Assembly: GCA_013396635.1 (NCBI GenBank)
Contig: WBMW01001574.1
Coordinates: 1,810,814-1,874,813 of the forward strand
Reading direction: 5' to 3'
Length of the DNA stretch: 64,000 nucleotides
Origin: Penelope pileata
Lineage: Eukaryota; Chordata; Aves; Galliformes; Cracidae
Shown: positions 24,357-34,606 of the stretch, piece after piece
Numbering within the stretch: the stretch's first letter is position 1
How the letters are laid out: every line of letters starts with the position of its first letter
The notes under the pieces: model-generated
Seen by the model: only the letters and a program-made list of their open reading frames with translations
What the model was told of the DNA's origin: nothing
The model's database searches: none
Program-made: the position numbers and the translations under genes

Positions 24357-27130
24357 TTTACTGCAGTGTGCCAGCAAAGCAGCAAATTGGCAGTCAGCAA
24401 TCAAGAAGCAGCCAGTATTGAAACATCAGAGCTGCTTGGGAAAGCATCAAAGATGCCAACTCATTTTTCCCTCTGTTTTAAAAATAAAATATTAGCTTCT
24501 TTGAAGTTTTACTTACACCATAATCTTCTCTAAAGGATCTGAAATTTTGTTTGTGTCCTTTTAATTTTTTTTTGGAAGAATGCTGGGATTTTCAGCAACA
24601 CCTAATTTAAACAGCTGACTTTTCGCATAAGGAAATAACTTTACAAAAGTGGCAAATATATACCATTTATGAGTTCAAAATCTGTGACATTTTTGCACAA
24701 GAGGAAGTTAATTTGCCCAGAAATCAGTATTATTTGGATATATATACATTTTTTTGCCAAGAGCTTTAGCTGTTCATCTAGGTGCATGATAATGTGAAGC
24801 TAAATCCTCATGTATTACATTCAGAATACACATCTGCCCAAAAATAGAATCCTAAAAGGAAAACAGTTTCCAGAGGCCATTCTCTCTTGTCTTATGTTAC
24901 ATAAAACGAGAAATATAAATACAAAAGTAGTAGTTAGAATGGGAGAGTATTTCGTATCTCAGAGGTGTAAAGCTTGACAAGGTGACTCATTTATCGCTTT
25001 CTGGAAGATATTGTACAGAAGGAGTTTATTGCTATGTATATCGTAATTCCAATATATTAAAGAAGCCAGATCCTACAGTTATTCTCCTGACTATGTGCAT
25101 TCCTGCACATATTCTTAGAGAAGACAATGAGATTATGGAGAGGATTAGCTTTTAGTTAGACCAGCCAAAGGATGCCTTTGGAAAGTCCAAAACATGACCT
25201 AATTTAAAGTGGTTGAAATCTTGTGGGAAAGTCTGTAAGAGGATAATTATTTTAAAAGCCATAACTTTGACACCAGGAAATTAAATTCATATCTATATGT
25301 CTTTATCTATACACAACAAATCCAATAATCTTGAGCTCTCTGCAGTCACTCAGCCAGCTGGCAAAGGGAGCAAAGTGAAAACCAACAAACCCCATTCCTA
25401 AGGTATGCTGACATCAGTGATTCATGATTCATCAATAATGGTGCTAGGAAATAAACGTAACAGGACATTATTGCCTTTTGCAGCACAGTAAACTCAAGGG
25501 AAAATGTCTAAGTGTATCATATTGAAAAGACAGACCTAGCAAAGAAATAACTTTTAGCAGTATTTAAGAGGTGTTATGAGCAAGTGAAAGTAGAGAAAAA
25601 GTAGAGAAAACTTTTTAAATACTTTGAGAATGTCTCTATAAATAAAAGGGGACACTTTTTCTGCTACATAAACTGAATAGAACAAAACTGAAAACTAGCA
25701 TTTTTTGTTGTTCAACATTTTTGCAAGAAAAAGTTTGAGCTACTTGTTTTAGAAGAAACCATCAGAACAACCACTGCTGTGGCTTGACTGCCTACCATGA
25801 AGATTGTTCTATGCTGTGCAGAGTTATTAATGTTGATGACAGTAATTGTGACTCTTGCAACCCATCTAAATAACAAAAAGGACAAAACTAAACATAACAA
25901 ATCATATATACTCTTTAGAAAGTGCCTGTATTAGCACATAATTGATGATCTCCTTTGAAGGTGACTGGACTATCACTGTAAAAGCCTAAGATTATTAACT
26001 GAAGAAAAATGGGTAGCTATCTGTAGAACAGCAGATACACCTGCAGCATTCCCCATCCAGAACAGCAAGATCTAATACATCATTAAATGTCTGAGGCTTT
26101 GCTTTACATTTTTGTTGTTTTAAACAGTTTATGATAGGTTTTAGCCTATATTACTAATCCTTTCTAAAGCCTACCCAATTAAAATTGAGGTTACTTGTTT
26201 ATGCTATTAGAGGAATGCTACAAAATATTAATAATGCACTGCATAAGATGCTGCCCTAGAGAAACGTAGGCTCTCTTTCAGGGACAACAGCCATACTGTT
26301 CTGATACAAGCTTTGCTACTTAGCTGTAGGGGAAGTGACTTTGGTTATTGTTGTGTAATTTTACCAGAGAAAAAGTTAGTCTCCTGACCTGATGCTTGCT
26401 TCAAACCGTTGTCACTTAAATGCAAAGCACCACAAGCAAATCCAGTAGCTGGTTCACCTGGACTGACATCAGAAATTTTGTTTTAAAGATTGAAATTCCA
26501 AGCATTTGGTGCAATTCTTAATAAACAATTGATTCACAAGCTTCGTAATTGACAAATGTCTTTTCACTGTACTGAATTTTCTTTAAAAGACCTACAAGTG
26601 TCTTTACTATTTTGAATGTAGATTTCTCTAAGAAAATGAGAGAGAAAATGAAATCAAGGAAAAGATACTATATGAGAAAAATGAACATGTAAGGCAAGAT
26701 AAATCCATCCTTATTTGAATATATTTAATAATACCATAAAAGGTATACATAATGGATAGGTTTAATAGCATCAATAATGTCAGTGAAGGACAACAGTTAT
26801 CTTTATTTTAAATTTAGTTGATGATCCATAACCACAATTTTCTAGAAAATTACTAACAATGCAGTGGATACAAGACCATGGTACATAAGGAAATGTTGGC
26901 TTGATTTGTTCCAGGTACTGTTACTAAAAATTAACTTGGTTTTCTCTGTGTTATTCACAAGTGTAGGCACTTGACTTTGTAAATATGCACTTAACATTCA
27001 AATCAAACAGCTTACTCATGGTAGTAAAATTGATTTAGTCCAAACACTATACAAAACAATACAATATTGCGGTGAAGGCCATTTCTTCTTATTTTACTTT
27101 GACCAGCTCAATAGATAAATAATGACTCAC

Positions 27131-27234
27131 CTGTATTTATGGCAAGGTCAGCATTATATGCAAGTAATATATTTAGTGACTGCACAGCACGTGATGATGC
27201 AAAGACAAGGTTGAGAGCAGTGTGTTTGTTCAGG
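27131..27234 (-). other. Orphan exon candidate with one ankyrin-like repeat
   Basis: On the minus strand, a pyrimidine-rich tract ending CTTCTTAAG precedes 104 nt, which end in ACAG and a consensus donor GTGAGT. The open phase reads LNKHTALNLVFASSRAVQSL followed by NILLAYNADLAINT. It carries the ankyrin-repeat hallmarks TAL(H/N)L and LL..(G/N)AD with one extra residue in the middle. The same frame also opens from an ATG just upstream and runs to a stop 18 bases past the donor, so it could equally be a chance frame. No neighbouring ankyrin exon was seen. The gene of origin is not recognised. Confidence 0.25.
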
Positions 27235-27368
27235 CTTAAGAAGAGAAGGAGAAATCTTATTGCCATCTACAGCTACTGAACAAAGGGTCATGTGGTTTGT
27301 AGAGAAGATTAAGCTAAGCTATTCTTGGAAGTGTAGTAAGTGTTAAGAGAACGGGAGAGGCAGCTACA

Positions 27369-27587
27369 ACAAGAAAAACTTCAACTAAATATCAGAAAAA
27401 AGATATGGTAGCCAGATGCTAGAGTAGGGGCCCAGAGAGATGTGCAATCTTCATCCTTGGAGATACTTGAAACTTGGTCAAAGCCCTGAGATACCTTTTC
27501 TAAGTCAGACTTGCTCTGAGTGAGAGCTGGATCAGATGACTCCAGAGGTCTCTCTCAAACTATATTATTCTATTATGTTGTGATTCC
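27369..27587 (+). mobile_element. CR1 LINE 3' end (sense)
   Basis: The segment follows the CR1 3' region: a CAACTAAATATCAGAAAAA tract, then AGAGATGTGCAATCTTCATCCTTGGAGATACTTGAAA (family: ...CTCCATCCTTGGAGGTGTTC...), then a ctggatcagatgactccagagg-type stretch. It ends in the degenerate short repeats attctattatgttgtgatt that close CR1 elements. It is strongly diverged and 5'-truncated, as most CR1 copies are. Confidence 0.78.
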
Positions 27588-28580
27588 TTATTGTTTATTA
27601 TTTTAGACAGCAATACTTCTCTCTAAACATTCCCAGTTTATAAAAGGTTAGTCAGCTTTCTTATAAGAAGGTCTTTGCATTCTAAATTTTCCTAAAACAA
27701 ACACACTTCCAAGTATATCATGGCAAAAGAGCCATAAAAACCCACAATAAAGGTGGGCAACTTGTCTGTGCTTGTACCAAACTGAAGTGCCTGTTACTGC
27801 TTAATTTCCCAAGATGCATGAAACACAAAAACTGACTAAATGGCTGGTTAATATTCATAACTACTTCTCAGGACACTAAAAACTGACAAGATTCATATGA
27901 ATTTCTGCCTGCCTGCAGCTGAGCATAGCTACATCTAACAGTTCAGATAAGTATTAGAGCTATGCATAGTAGAGGACGACTTGAAACTGAAGGCAGGGAA
28001 AATAGTCTTTTCTTTAGGTGAAAGATAAAGGCATTCAGAGACATCCCTCCGCAGGATTTCTAGCATATTTCTCTTGCTTACAGCTGTAGTGAAAAAATGA
28101 ATATTGGCTTCACATGCAGCATTTCCCTATGGCGCGCACACACCTCAGTTTTCTAGAGAATGTCAGGAGCTGCATTTTTCTGATCATGATTAGTGGCTGG
28201 GAAGAATGATGTAGTGTTATGTGTGTGTGGATGAGATGTGAGGATTGTAAAGTAGTGGTTGTGCCAATCCAAAGCTTCAGGGGTCTGAAGTCACAAGGGA
28301 AATTGCTGAAGCTAAATCAGAGAAGATGCATCAACATCTCTATGGAACATGAAAGCACCAGAACTGAATCTGGAAAACAGGTCATATACAACTGAGATGC
28401 ATGGTACAAGACTGAGCTATAAGATTTCTCAGAAACTGCCAAGTTCTTAATTTTTGGCAGTGAGAGCACATTAGCATAAGGTGTTGTAACATAAAATTTA
28501 GTTACTGAGTTAATTGGCTCTTGAGTATTTTTTTTCAAAGAAACAGATAACAGAAATGCATATAGGTAAAATTTGTTTAC

Positions 28581-28730
28581 CGTAACAGAAGGTTATGCCA
28601 TTTCCAGTATATCCTTGTGAGCAATAGCAGCCTTGTGTCCCACCCTGAACTTCACATCGTGCGTCTTTGTGACATGTCATATTGCAGCTTGCAGTAGTGT
28701 ATCCATAGTCCAGCAGACTGGAAACCAGAA
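28581..28730 (-). CDS. ADGRL4: ADGRL4 exon 2: end of signal peptide and first EGF-like domain
   Basis: This 150-nt phase-1/phase-1 exon has a good acceptor (pyrimidine tract ending TTTGTTCCAG) and a GTAAAC donor. With exon 1 it encodes residues 8-57. Residues 8 to about 21 complete the signal peptide. Cys23, 27, 33, 42, 44 and 56 have the spacing C-x3-C-x5-C-x8-C-x-C-x11-C, a complete EGF-like domain, with an N-glycosylation sequon NMT at 24-26. The matching human segment (NCTKTPC...KCEIRNGIEACYC...GFSGNGVTIC) has the same cysteine layout, sequon position and GNG(I/V)T motif. The phase-1 end fits the start of the calcium-binding EGF exon, which should lie left of the window. The EGF domains sit at the extracellular N-terminus ahead of the GAIN domain. 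A competing AG 13 nt into the exon would break the frame. Confidence 0.92.
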
Positions 28731-30256
28731 CTGGAACAAAGGAAAGCCATATTTGTTTCTTTATTTAAAAGCTTCATTATGAGCTCTAAAGTCAGATCTG
28801 GGGGAAAAGTATCCATGAAATTTAGATAGTCCAGTAAACTTAACATCATCACAGAGTAGGCTGTGTTTGCACAACGGGGCAATCGCCACCACCTGCAGCA
28901 GATTCTTTGGTAAAACTACCCAGGGGCTAGAAACAGCAGACAATGGAGATTAAGAAGTTGTGGACATGTTCAACAAGTTTAAAAATGGTAAGCAACGTAA
29001 AAGTTACTCAGTGATCTGGGGAAAACGTTTGAAAGGCTTTCAAAGCTTTCTAGTACTTTCAAGTAAAGCACAGACATTTGCACTCTGAATTATGTATAGA
29101 GTGTAATCCAAACTGCTCTACACATATCAAGTGAAAAATACCACATAGGATTCCAGAGATGAGATTTTTTTATTTTTATAAGCAGTTCCATACATTGTAG
29201 TTAATATACATGCATGGTCTGAGAGATTAAATTGACATGTCAAAGTATACTCAACATTGTGGCATTAAGATTTAAAAACTTCTTCAAATTATTTAAAAGT
29301 AATCTCTTAAAATACCATTTCCATGTTATGAAAGTACTGCTTTCTTTTTTCCACCCACTAAACAATTCCCACATGATATAACTACTTTCCCATTGTATGA
29401 ATGCATATAGTTTCCAACACAAAGGAAAAAAGGAACCTCTCCCTGTGAGAAAACTAACAGCTCACCGAATAATTATACACACCCTATAATGGCTTAGAAA
29501 TGAGGCAGTTAACTCAGAAGGGAAAGTAAATTTCTGAATTTGTACTTTATAAATGGTTAGCTAGATATAATGAAAGTTGCAGAACACAAAGCCCCTTTTC
29601 TATGCTGTCTTCCCCTGCAGTTCTGCCTTTACCTACCCAAATATTATTTTGGATATTTGCTAGCCTCATGTTACAATTATTGGTTTCATTGCTTCAAGAA
29701 ATTTCACTGAGGTTTTTTTTCTCTAGGACAAACAAAAATGTCATGAAAATTTCAAAAGACTAGAAGTTACACACAATTTTTAACAATTATACGTAATTCA
29801 AATCAATTTATGTATCACCAAGTTTCATCTTTGTTTTTGAGAAAGGAGACCACCTCCCAGAGTTTAAAAAAGAAACATGTAAGATTCTGTTGTCACTTTA
29901 GTGTTCATAACAAATCTAAAAATCTCTGAAGCATTGAGAGAATTAAAAAAAAACACCAAAACACCAAAACCCACAATATTTCTGTTTCTACAGAACAAAA
30001 TCCACAAAGAGATAAAGACTGGTATTTGTGGGATTTATTTTTGGGACAACCCTAACAGTGGGAATGCTGAATCCTGTTACAAGCAGCACAAGTCACAGCT
30101 GGGGGGGCTTTCAGAAATTGTACCAGCAGCCTCCCATTATCTCCAACATGCTCATTTCTTTTCAGCCCCAGTATCTCTGTCTCTATAGGTTGTCTGGCCA
30201 GACCCCACTCCCTTCCCACTTGCCACTTGTTCCCCTGGGAAGGAGATTTCACCTAC
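28731..30256 (-). other. ADGRL4: ADGRL4 intron 1
   Basis: The intron is 1,526 bp, bounded by GTAGGT at the exon 1 side and TTCCAG at the exon 2 side. It is AT-rich. I see no interspersed repeat, RNA gene or further exon in it, only short A/T runs. Confidence 0.75.
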
Positions 30257-30278
30257 CTAGGAATGGCAGTAGTTTCAT
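30257..30278 (-). CDS. ADGRL4: ADGRL4 exon 1, coding part: start codon and first half of signal peptide
   Basis: Read on the minus strand, ATG at 30278-30276 opens seven codons (MKLLPFL) plus one base of the eighth, then a donor GTAGGT (complement of 30251-30256). The human protein begins MKRLPLLV, so length, residues and phase-1 junction all agree. Joining to exon 2 restores a Val codon (G|TT) and gives a continuous hydrophobic signal peptide, MKLLPFLVLVSSLLDYGYTTA. ADGRL4 is an adhesion G-protein-coupled receptor, mainly of endothelium; this exon supplies its secretion signal. The Kozak context is weak (C at -3, A at -1). This coding piece is too short to find by open-frame length; it was found by searching upstream of exon 2 for a short ATG-to-donor piece of the right phase. 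A further non-coding upstream exon cannot be excluded. Confidence 0.8.
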
Positions 30279-30480
30279 TGGTGTTGCTGTTGTTGCGCGG
30301 CGCTTGGTGCAGAGCCCCTGTGTCACAAAAAAAGAACTTTCTGCCTTAAAATGTACAACCATGTGCAAAATATGCACAAATGCCTATTAGGAAAGCGATG
30401 TCCTGGTGCATGCACTGCCCTGACACTGCCCTTTGTCCTAGGTTTCACAGGATCCTGAGACTCACAAGGAGGACATTGAG
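30279..30480 (-). promoter_or_regulatory. ADGRL4: Putative ADGRL4 5' UTR and proximal promoter
   Basis: This is the sequence immediately upstream of the start codon. The bases next to the ATG (about 30280-30320) are locally GC-richer and hold several CpGs (complement of gttgcgcggcgcttgg), as expected for a 5' UTR or start-site region. No convincing TATA box is visible. A TTCC/GGAA core (about 30390) could bind ETS factors, which commonly drive endothelial genes, but a single core is weak evidence. The transcription start cannot be placed from sequence alone. Confidence 0.4.
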
Positions 30481-33160
30481 GGCTGGGAGGGGCTGAGGAC
30501 CTGATCTTCTTGCCAGTAGGGCATAAATACGAAAGTAAAAGAGAAGCTGCAGCCTGGTTTCACAGCAGTTATCAGAGAAGATGGAGGGTTAGAGGAGCAT
30601 GGGTAAAAGGAACTGCCTGGACACTGCTTGGGGCAGGGGGAGGATGAGGATGGAAGGGTTGAGCCGCAGCTTGCTGGCAGAAGTAAAGCAGATAGATGGT
30701 GGAGCAGATCAGAGAGGGTGAGGAAGACATGGAAGAGATTAGTAACTAGCCAGGGTTTACAAGCTTGAGGGTAATGGGTTACATGCTTCCTTCCACCTTT
30801 TCCTGGTGAGCTGAGAATATACGAGATCGAAGAGCCATTTTTTTGAAGGCAATCCTGCCTGACTGTGATTTTCCTACTGCTTTCTTCAGTTTTGAGATAG
30901 ATCTTTACTGCAGCCAAGCAGTGTTGCTTTAAGGGTAACAGCCTGTGAGGTGGTACAGGAAATCCACTGAGCTCTGCTTTGTGAGGAAAACAAAGACATA
31001 CAAGCAGGGAGGAAAGAGGCAGGAAGGCAATTGTACGACCAGGAATCTCAGGAGCCGGAGGAAAAAAGTTTGTGTGGATTCATGGGACTGAAGAGGGTGT
31101 TGTGTAAAGGATATACTTAATACAGCAAATTTGGTGAAGCACTTGAGTGCTTTAGTCTGTGCTAAATGTGTGAGCAATTGTACCCTTATTATAGCATCCT
31201 AATCAATGAGACTTTAGCATGTGCGTATATTATCCATGGACATGGCAATACAGACAATGTGCGTACCATCATTTCCCAGCTTCCTGGGAATGACAACTCA
31301 TGTATTGAAACACTGTAAAACGTTAGCATTGATATATGCCAGCCTTCATAGACGAAAGCAAAGGGAGATACAAAAGCAGACATTCTCCCGGAAGACTAGA
31401 GAATCTCTCTAAACAAAATAGATATTAGGCTGTAGAACATCATTGTGACTAAAATGCCTCATGTCTGACTAGGAATTTTTCAAGTTTATGTTTTGGTTGG
31501 GAACTGATTTTGGCAAGGGGGGGCATCAGCTTGCTTGTAGAGATCATTCATGTATGTAGATGTGGCAATATTTTTTCTAACTCTGTTAAGAACTGTTAGC
31601 TTGCCATCATTTTCCAGCATCCTCATCATCACTGCTGACTAGAGTTGAAAGGGTTAATCTCTGCTCTGGCCAAGGAGGAGTGAGGCATGCAGAAATAGCA
31701 CGTAGGTGTCTGATGGGCACAAAGCACTCATGTAGCACCTTGGCAGAGAGAGAGGAAGCTCCAGTAACCGGATGTTAACTTGCTATGAACAACAAAATAA
31801 TGAACAAAGGGTCCAGGTGTAAGAAGAATGTTTTTCTCTGTTTTTATTTTTTGTGGGGGGTGGGGAAGACTTAAAGGGAAAGAGAGGAAGGAGCTAGGAG
31901 TTTGTTTTGTTAAATTTTCCCGTAATCTAATGCACTGAGACACAGAGGAACAAAGATGGACTGACTGGAGCTTTGATCTGCACGTCCTGGCCTTCACAAA
32001 GAGTTTGACTGGTCTGTGCTAACTTGCCAGCCTGCTGCTGAATTTCAGCTGATCCATAAGGGCCAGGCTTCGAAATTACATTTATTTACCTTCTATCTCT
32101 TTACTTCCCCAAGTCAAGCTAAGAGGGGTTTAATAATATGCAAGTAGAGACAGCAAAAAGTTAGAACCTTAAATTCAGGTCTTAAGAGTTGAAAATATAT
32201 TTTTGGAAAGTCAGAGATGAACATTCCAGTTTCATCCAGTTTCATCAACAGCTTTCTGCAAGGGGTGTTCAGAGAGACAGGTTGGAGAGCAATTTCTTCA
32301 ATCATGGCTTTGGTACATTTCTAATAAGAGCTTGAATTTATTTTCTGATTCAAGGCTTAATTGTGGATGATAGACAAAGGCAATACCTCACTATAAGAAG
32401 GCAAATGTCTTCTTTCTTTTTTGCTGGAAAAATACATGGTAACTTGCTTTTTGGTAGTCAAAGATACAAACCTGTCATTAGGACATGTTCCATCTGGAAC
32501 ACTACTGCTGAACTACTCTACTCTCGGGTGCAGTGGACAAAGTGAAAGGAGGTGCACAGGTCTAATTGGCAAATGGTTTGTATTATAACTGGCAATGGAT
32601 GAGGAGAAAGCACACAAGGAAGGAAGATGAGGAAGAACAGCACAAGAAGGACAGAACAAGGAAGGTTAGGTCAAGAGGAACTCTGGGTGATAAAAGGAGC
32701 TTCGATCAGATTTGGAAGGCAATAGGGAGACAGTGAAGAAGGAGGATTTAGGAATATCTTAATGAGATCTCAATACTGGGAGCAGTGGATTACTTTTGCA
32801 TTAGACTACTTTAAAAACTGGCTAATGGGAGTGTCAGTTAGAGGCTGAAGACAGCAAGGTCGCAGTAGGCATGGATGTCGAGAAGGATGGACTTGACAAT
32901 GATTTTATGAGGAGAATGAAAAAGAAAGAGGAGATTTCTGAGACATTTTGGAGATTAAACCAGGAGGATTTACTGATAATATCTATTGGCATATAGGGAT
33001 AAGGAGTTAAACAAGCAGAGATGAGCAGGTGAACACATGAGAAAGCAGACACTTTCAAATTTGTGCTGTCAAAGTTTTCAAAATATACTGAGAAAAAAAT
33101 ATTGAGGTGTCATAAAACTGAAGTATTGATGGGTGCCTGTCTTTGCAGGCAGGGAGGAGG

Positions 33161-33180
33161 AACATGCATAAACATGCATA
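33161..33180. repeat. 10-bp tandem duplication
   Basis: aacatgcata occurs twice in succession. Confidence 0.9.
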
Positions 33181-34102
33181 TTTCTGGAAGACTGTAGAAT
33201 ATGTTAAAACTAAATGAAATGGGTACAAGAATGTTGAATCTATCTGCAGAATCTATCCCTGTTTGACTCCAAACTAAGAAGCATTAGAAATAAACAGTTT
33301 GTGGAAAAAATAAAAATAAAAAACAAAAAACCCTTTCCATTATGACACAGTGGAAACAGAGCCCCTGTCCCTTACTTTAATGTGTAGTTCATTTTATGAA
33401 TGGGCCCATTTGTCTTTGAAAGACTGAGTTAGGAGGGCATAAGTAAGTGAATATGTACAGGTTAACATGCTTGACTTCAAACCACACATTTCTGATTACT
33501 GATCACTGTGATTATAATATCTTAAGTCTGTCTGTGGAATTCTCAAGTTGGATTTTTACTGGTGAGCTGACAGGAAGACATCAGTCCGCTTGTAGAAATT
33601 ATTGCATACTTTCCAAGCTTTGCATCTTGAAGAAATGTATTTATTCACAATGCTTTTAAAGGTAGTTGGGATGCTGATTGTGCAGACTGTACTAGGAAAC
33701 TGACACCCATAGCTGATGAGGGAGGGAGGGTAACAATTCCAAGAACTTAGCCTTAGGTAGCTTTGAAAAGATGATGATAAAGCAACTGCTTTTGTTACTG
33801 AAACCACCTATAGTACCAACAAAAAACAAACCTAGTATTTGGTGTATTATTTCCTTCAAAGGAACATACGCATGAGCTATTGTATTAAAGACATATTTAT
33901 GCCTTTGGTGTGATGAAATTCAGACTGCTTTGTGGACATATACCAAAAAGTCTCACCACATTTGCAGTTTTATATATTACAGTGGGGATAAACAAGTGTG
34001 GTATATCAGGATGTATATTTATTTCTCAAATTATGAGTTAAGTATGCCATTAGATACCTAGCAAGAGAAAAAAGATGCCATCTGATGGACATCTTATACG
34101 TT

Positions 34103-34134
34103 TCTGCCATAGGTTGTATCTGCCATAGGTTGCT
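34103..34134. repeat. 16-bp tandem duplication
   Basis: tctgccataggttg is repeated at a 16-bp period (second copy from 34119); only the last two bases of the unit differ. Confidence 0.95.
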
Positions 34135-34590
34135 GACTCCACTTTCAGACCACTATGAATTACCTTGAGAGGGGATGGTGAGAGTGTATATCACATCGAG
34201 AGATCTTGAAAGCTCCAGGTGAGGTTCATGTATCTTCAGCCTCCTTGTGATTCAGCTTCACTTATATTCAGCACCCTCAGACTCCGGTATCTAACTCATC
34301 AGCAGTGTGTTTCAACATAATCCACTTAGCATGTGCAGAACAGCCACAGGCACTTGCACGCACACAAGTACACATTTGTCATTATCACATAAGCACATAT
34401 ATGTATCTATCACTGAACTGGGCTGATGAATACCAATAATAAAAAGAAGATCTTTCCTTTAGGTCTTCGCATTTTTTTGGCAAATGACTGTTCACTTGAA
34501 TTACCAAGATTTCTGCCAAAAATAAAATGAGATGTAGAACAGATTGAAGATGCGCAAATGTCTTGGATAAAGCTTTTTCTCTGATACTTG

Positions 34591-34606
34591 CTTTTTTTTT
34601 TTTTTN
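34591..34606. repeat. Poly(T) tract ending in an ambiguous base
   Basis: A run of T ends in N at 34606; the run length is probably uncertain in the assembly. Confidence 0.9.

Larger units (their letters stand above)
1..28580 (-). other. ADGRL4: ADGRL4 intron 2, 5' portion (continues beyond the left edge)
   Basis: Everything between the exon 2 donor and the left edge is inferred to be intron 2. I looked on the minus strand for the expected second EGF exon (a D-x-N-E-C start and a paired G-S-Y-x-C-x-C motif) and found none, so at least 28.6 kb separates exons 2 and 3. Stretches not listed separately (1-5179, 5906-11058, 13166-22540, 24357-27130) hold AT-rich sequence with short A/T runs, small duplications and low-confidence ancient repeats, but no other gene I can support. 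Confidence 0.6.

Noticed and set aside
1..28580. Exon 3 and later exons of ADGRL4
   Set aside because: They were searched for by the expected EGF motifs on the minus strand; no segment with the required cysteine pattern and splice sites was found.
30462..30917. 151-codon minus-strand frame just upstream of ADGRL4 exon 1
   Set aside because: It comes from a purine-rich tract and is dominated by Ser/Pro/Leu. It has no domain and no sensible splice link to exon 1.
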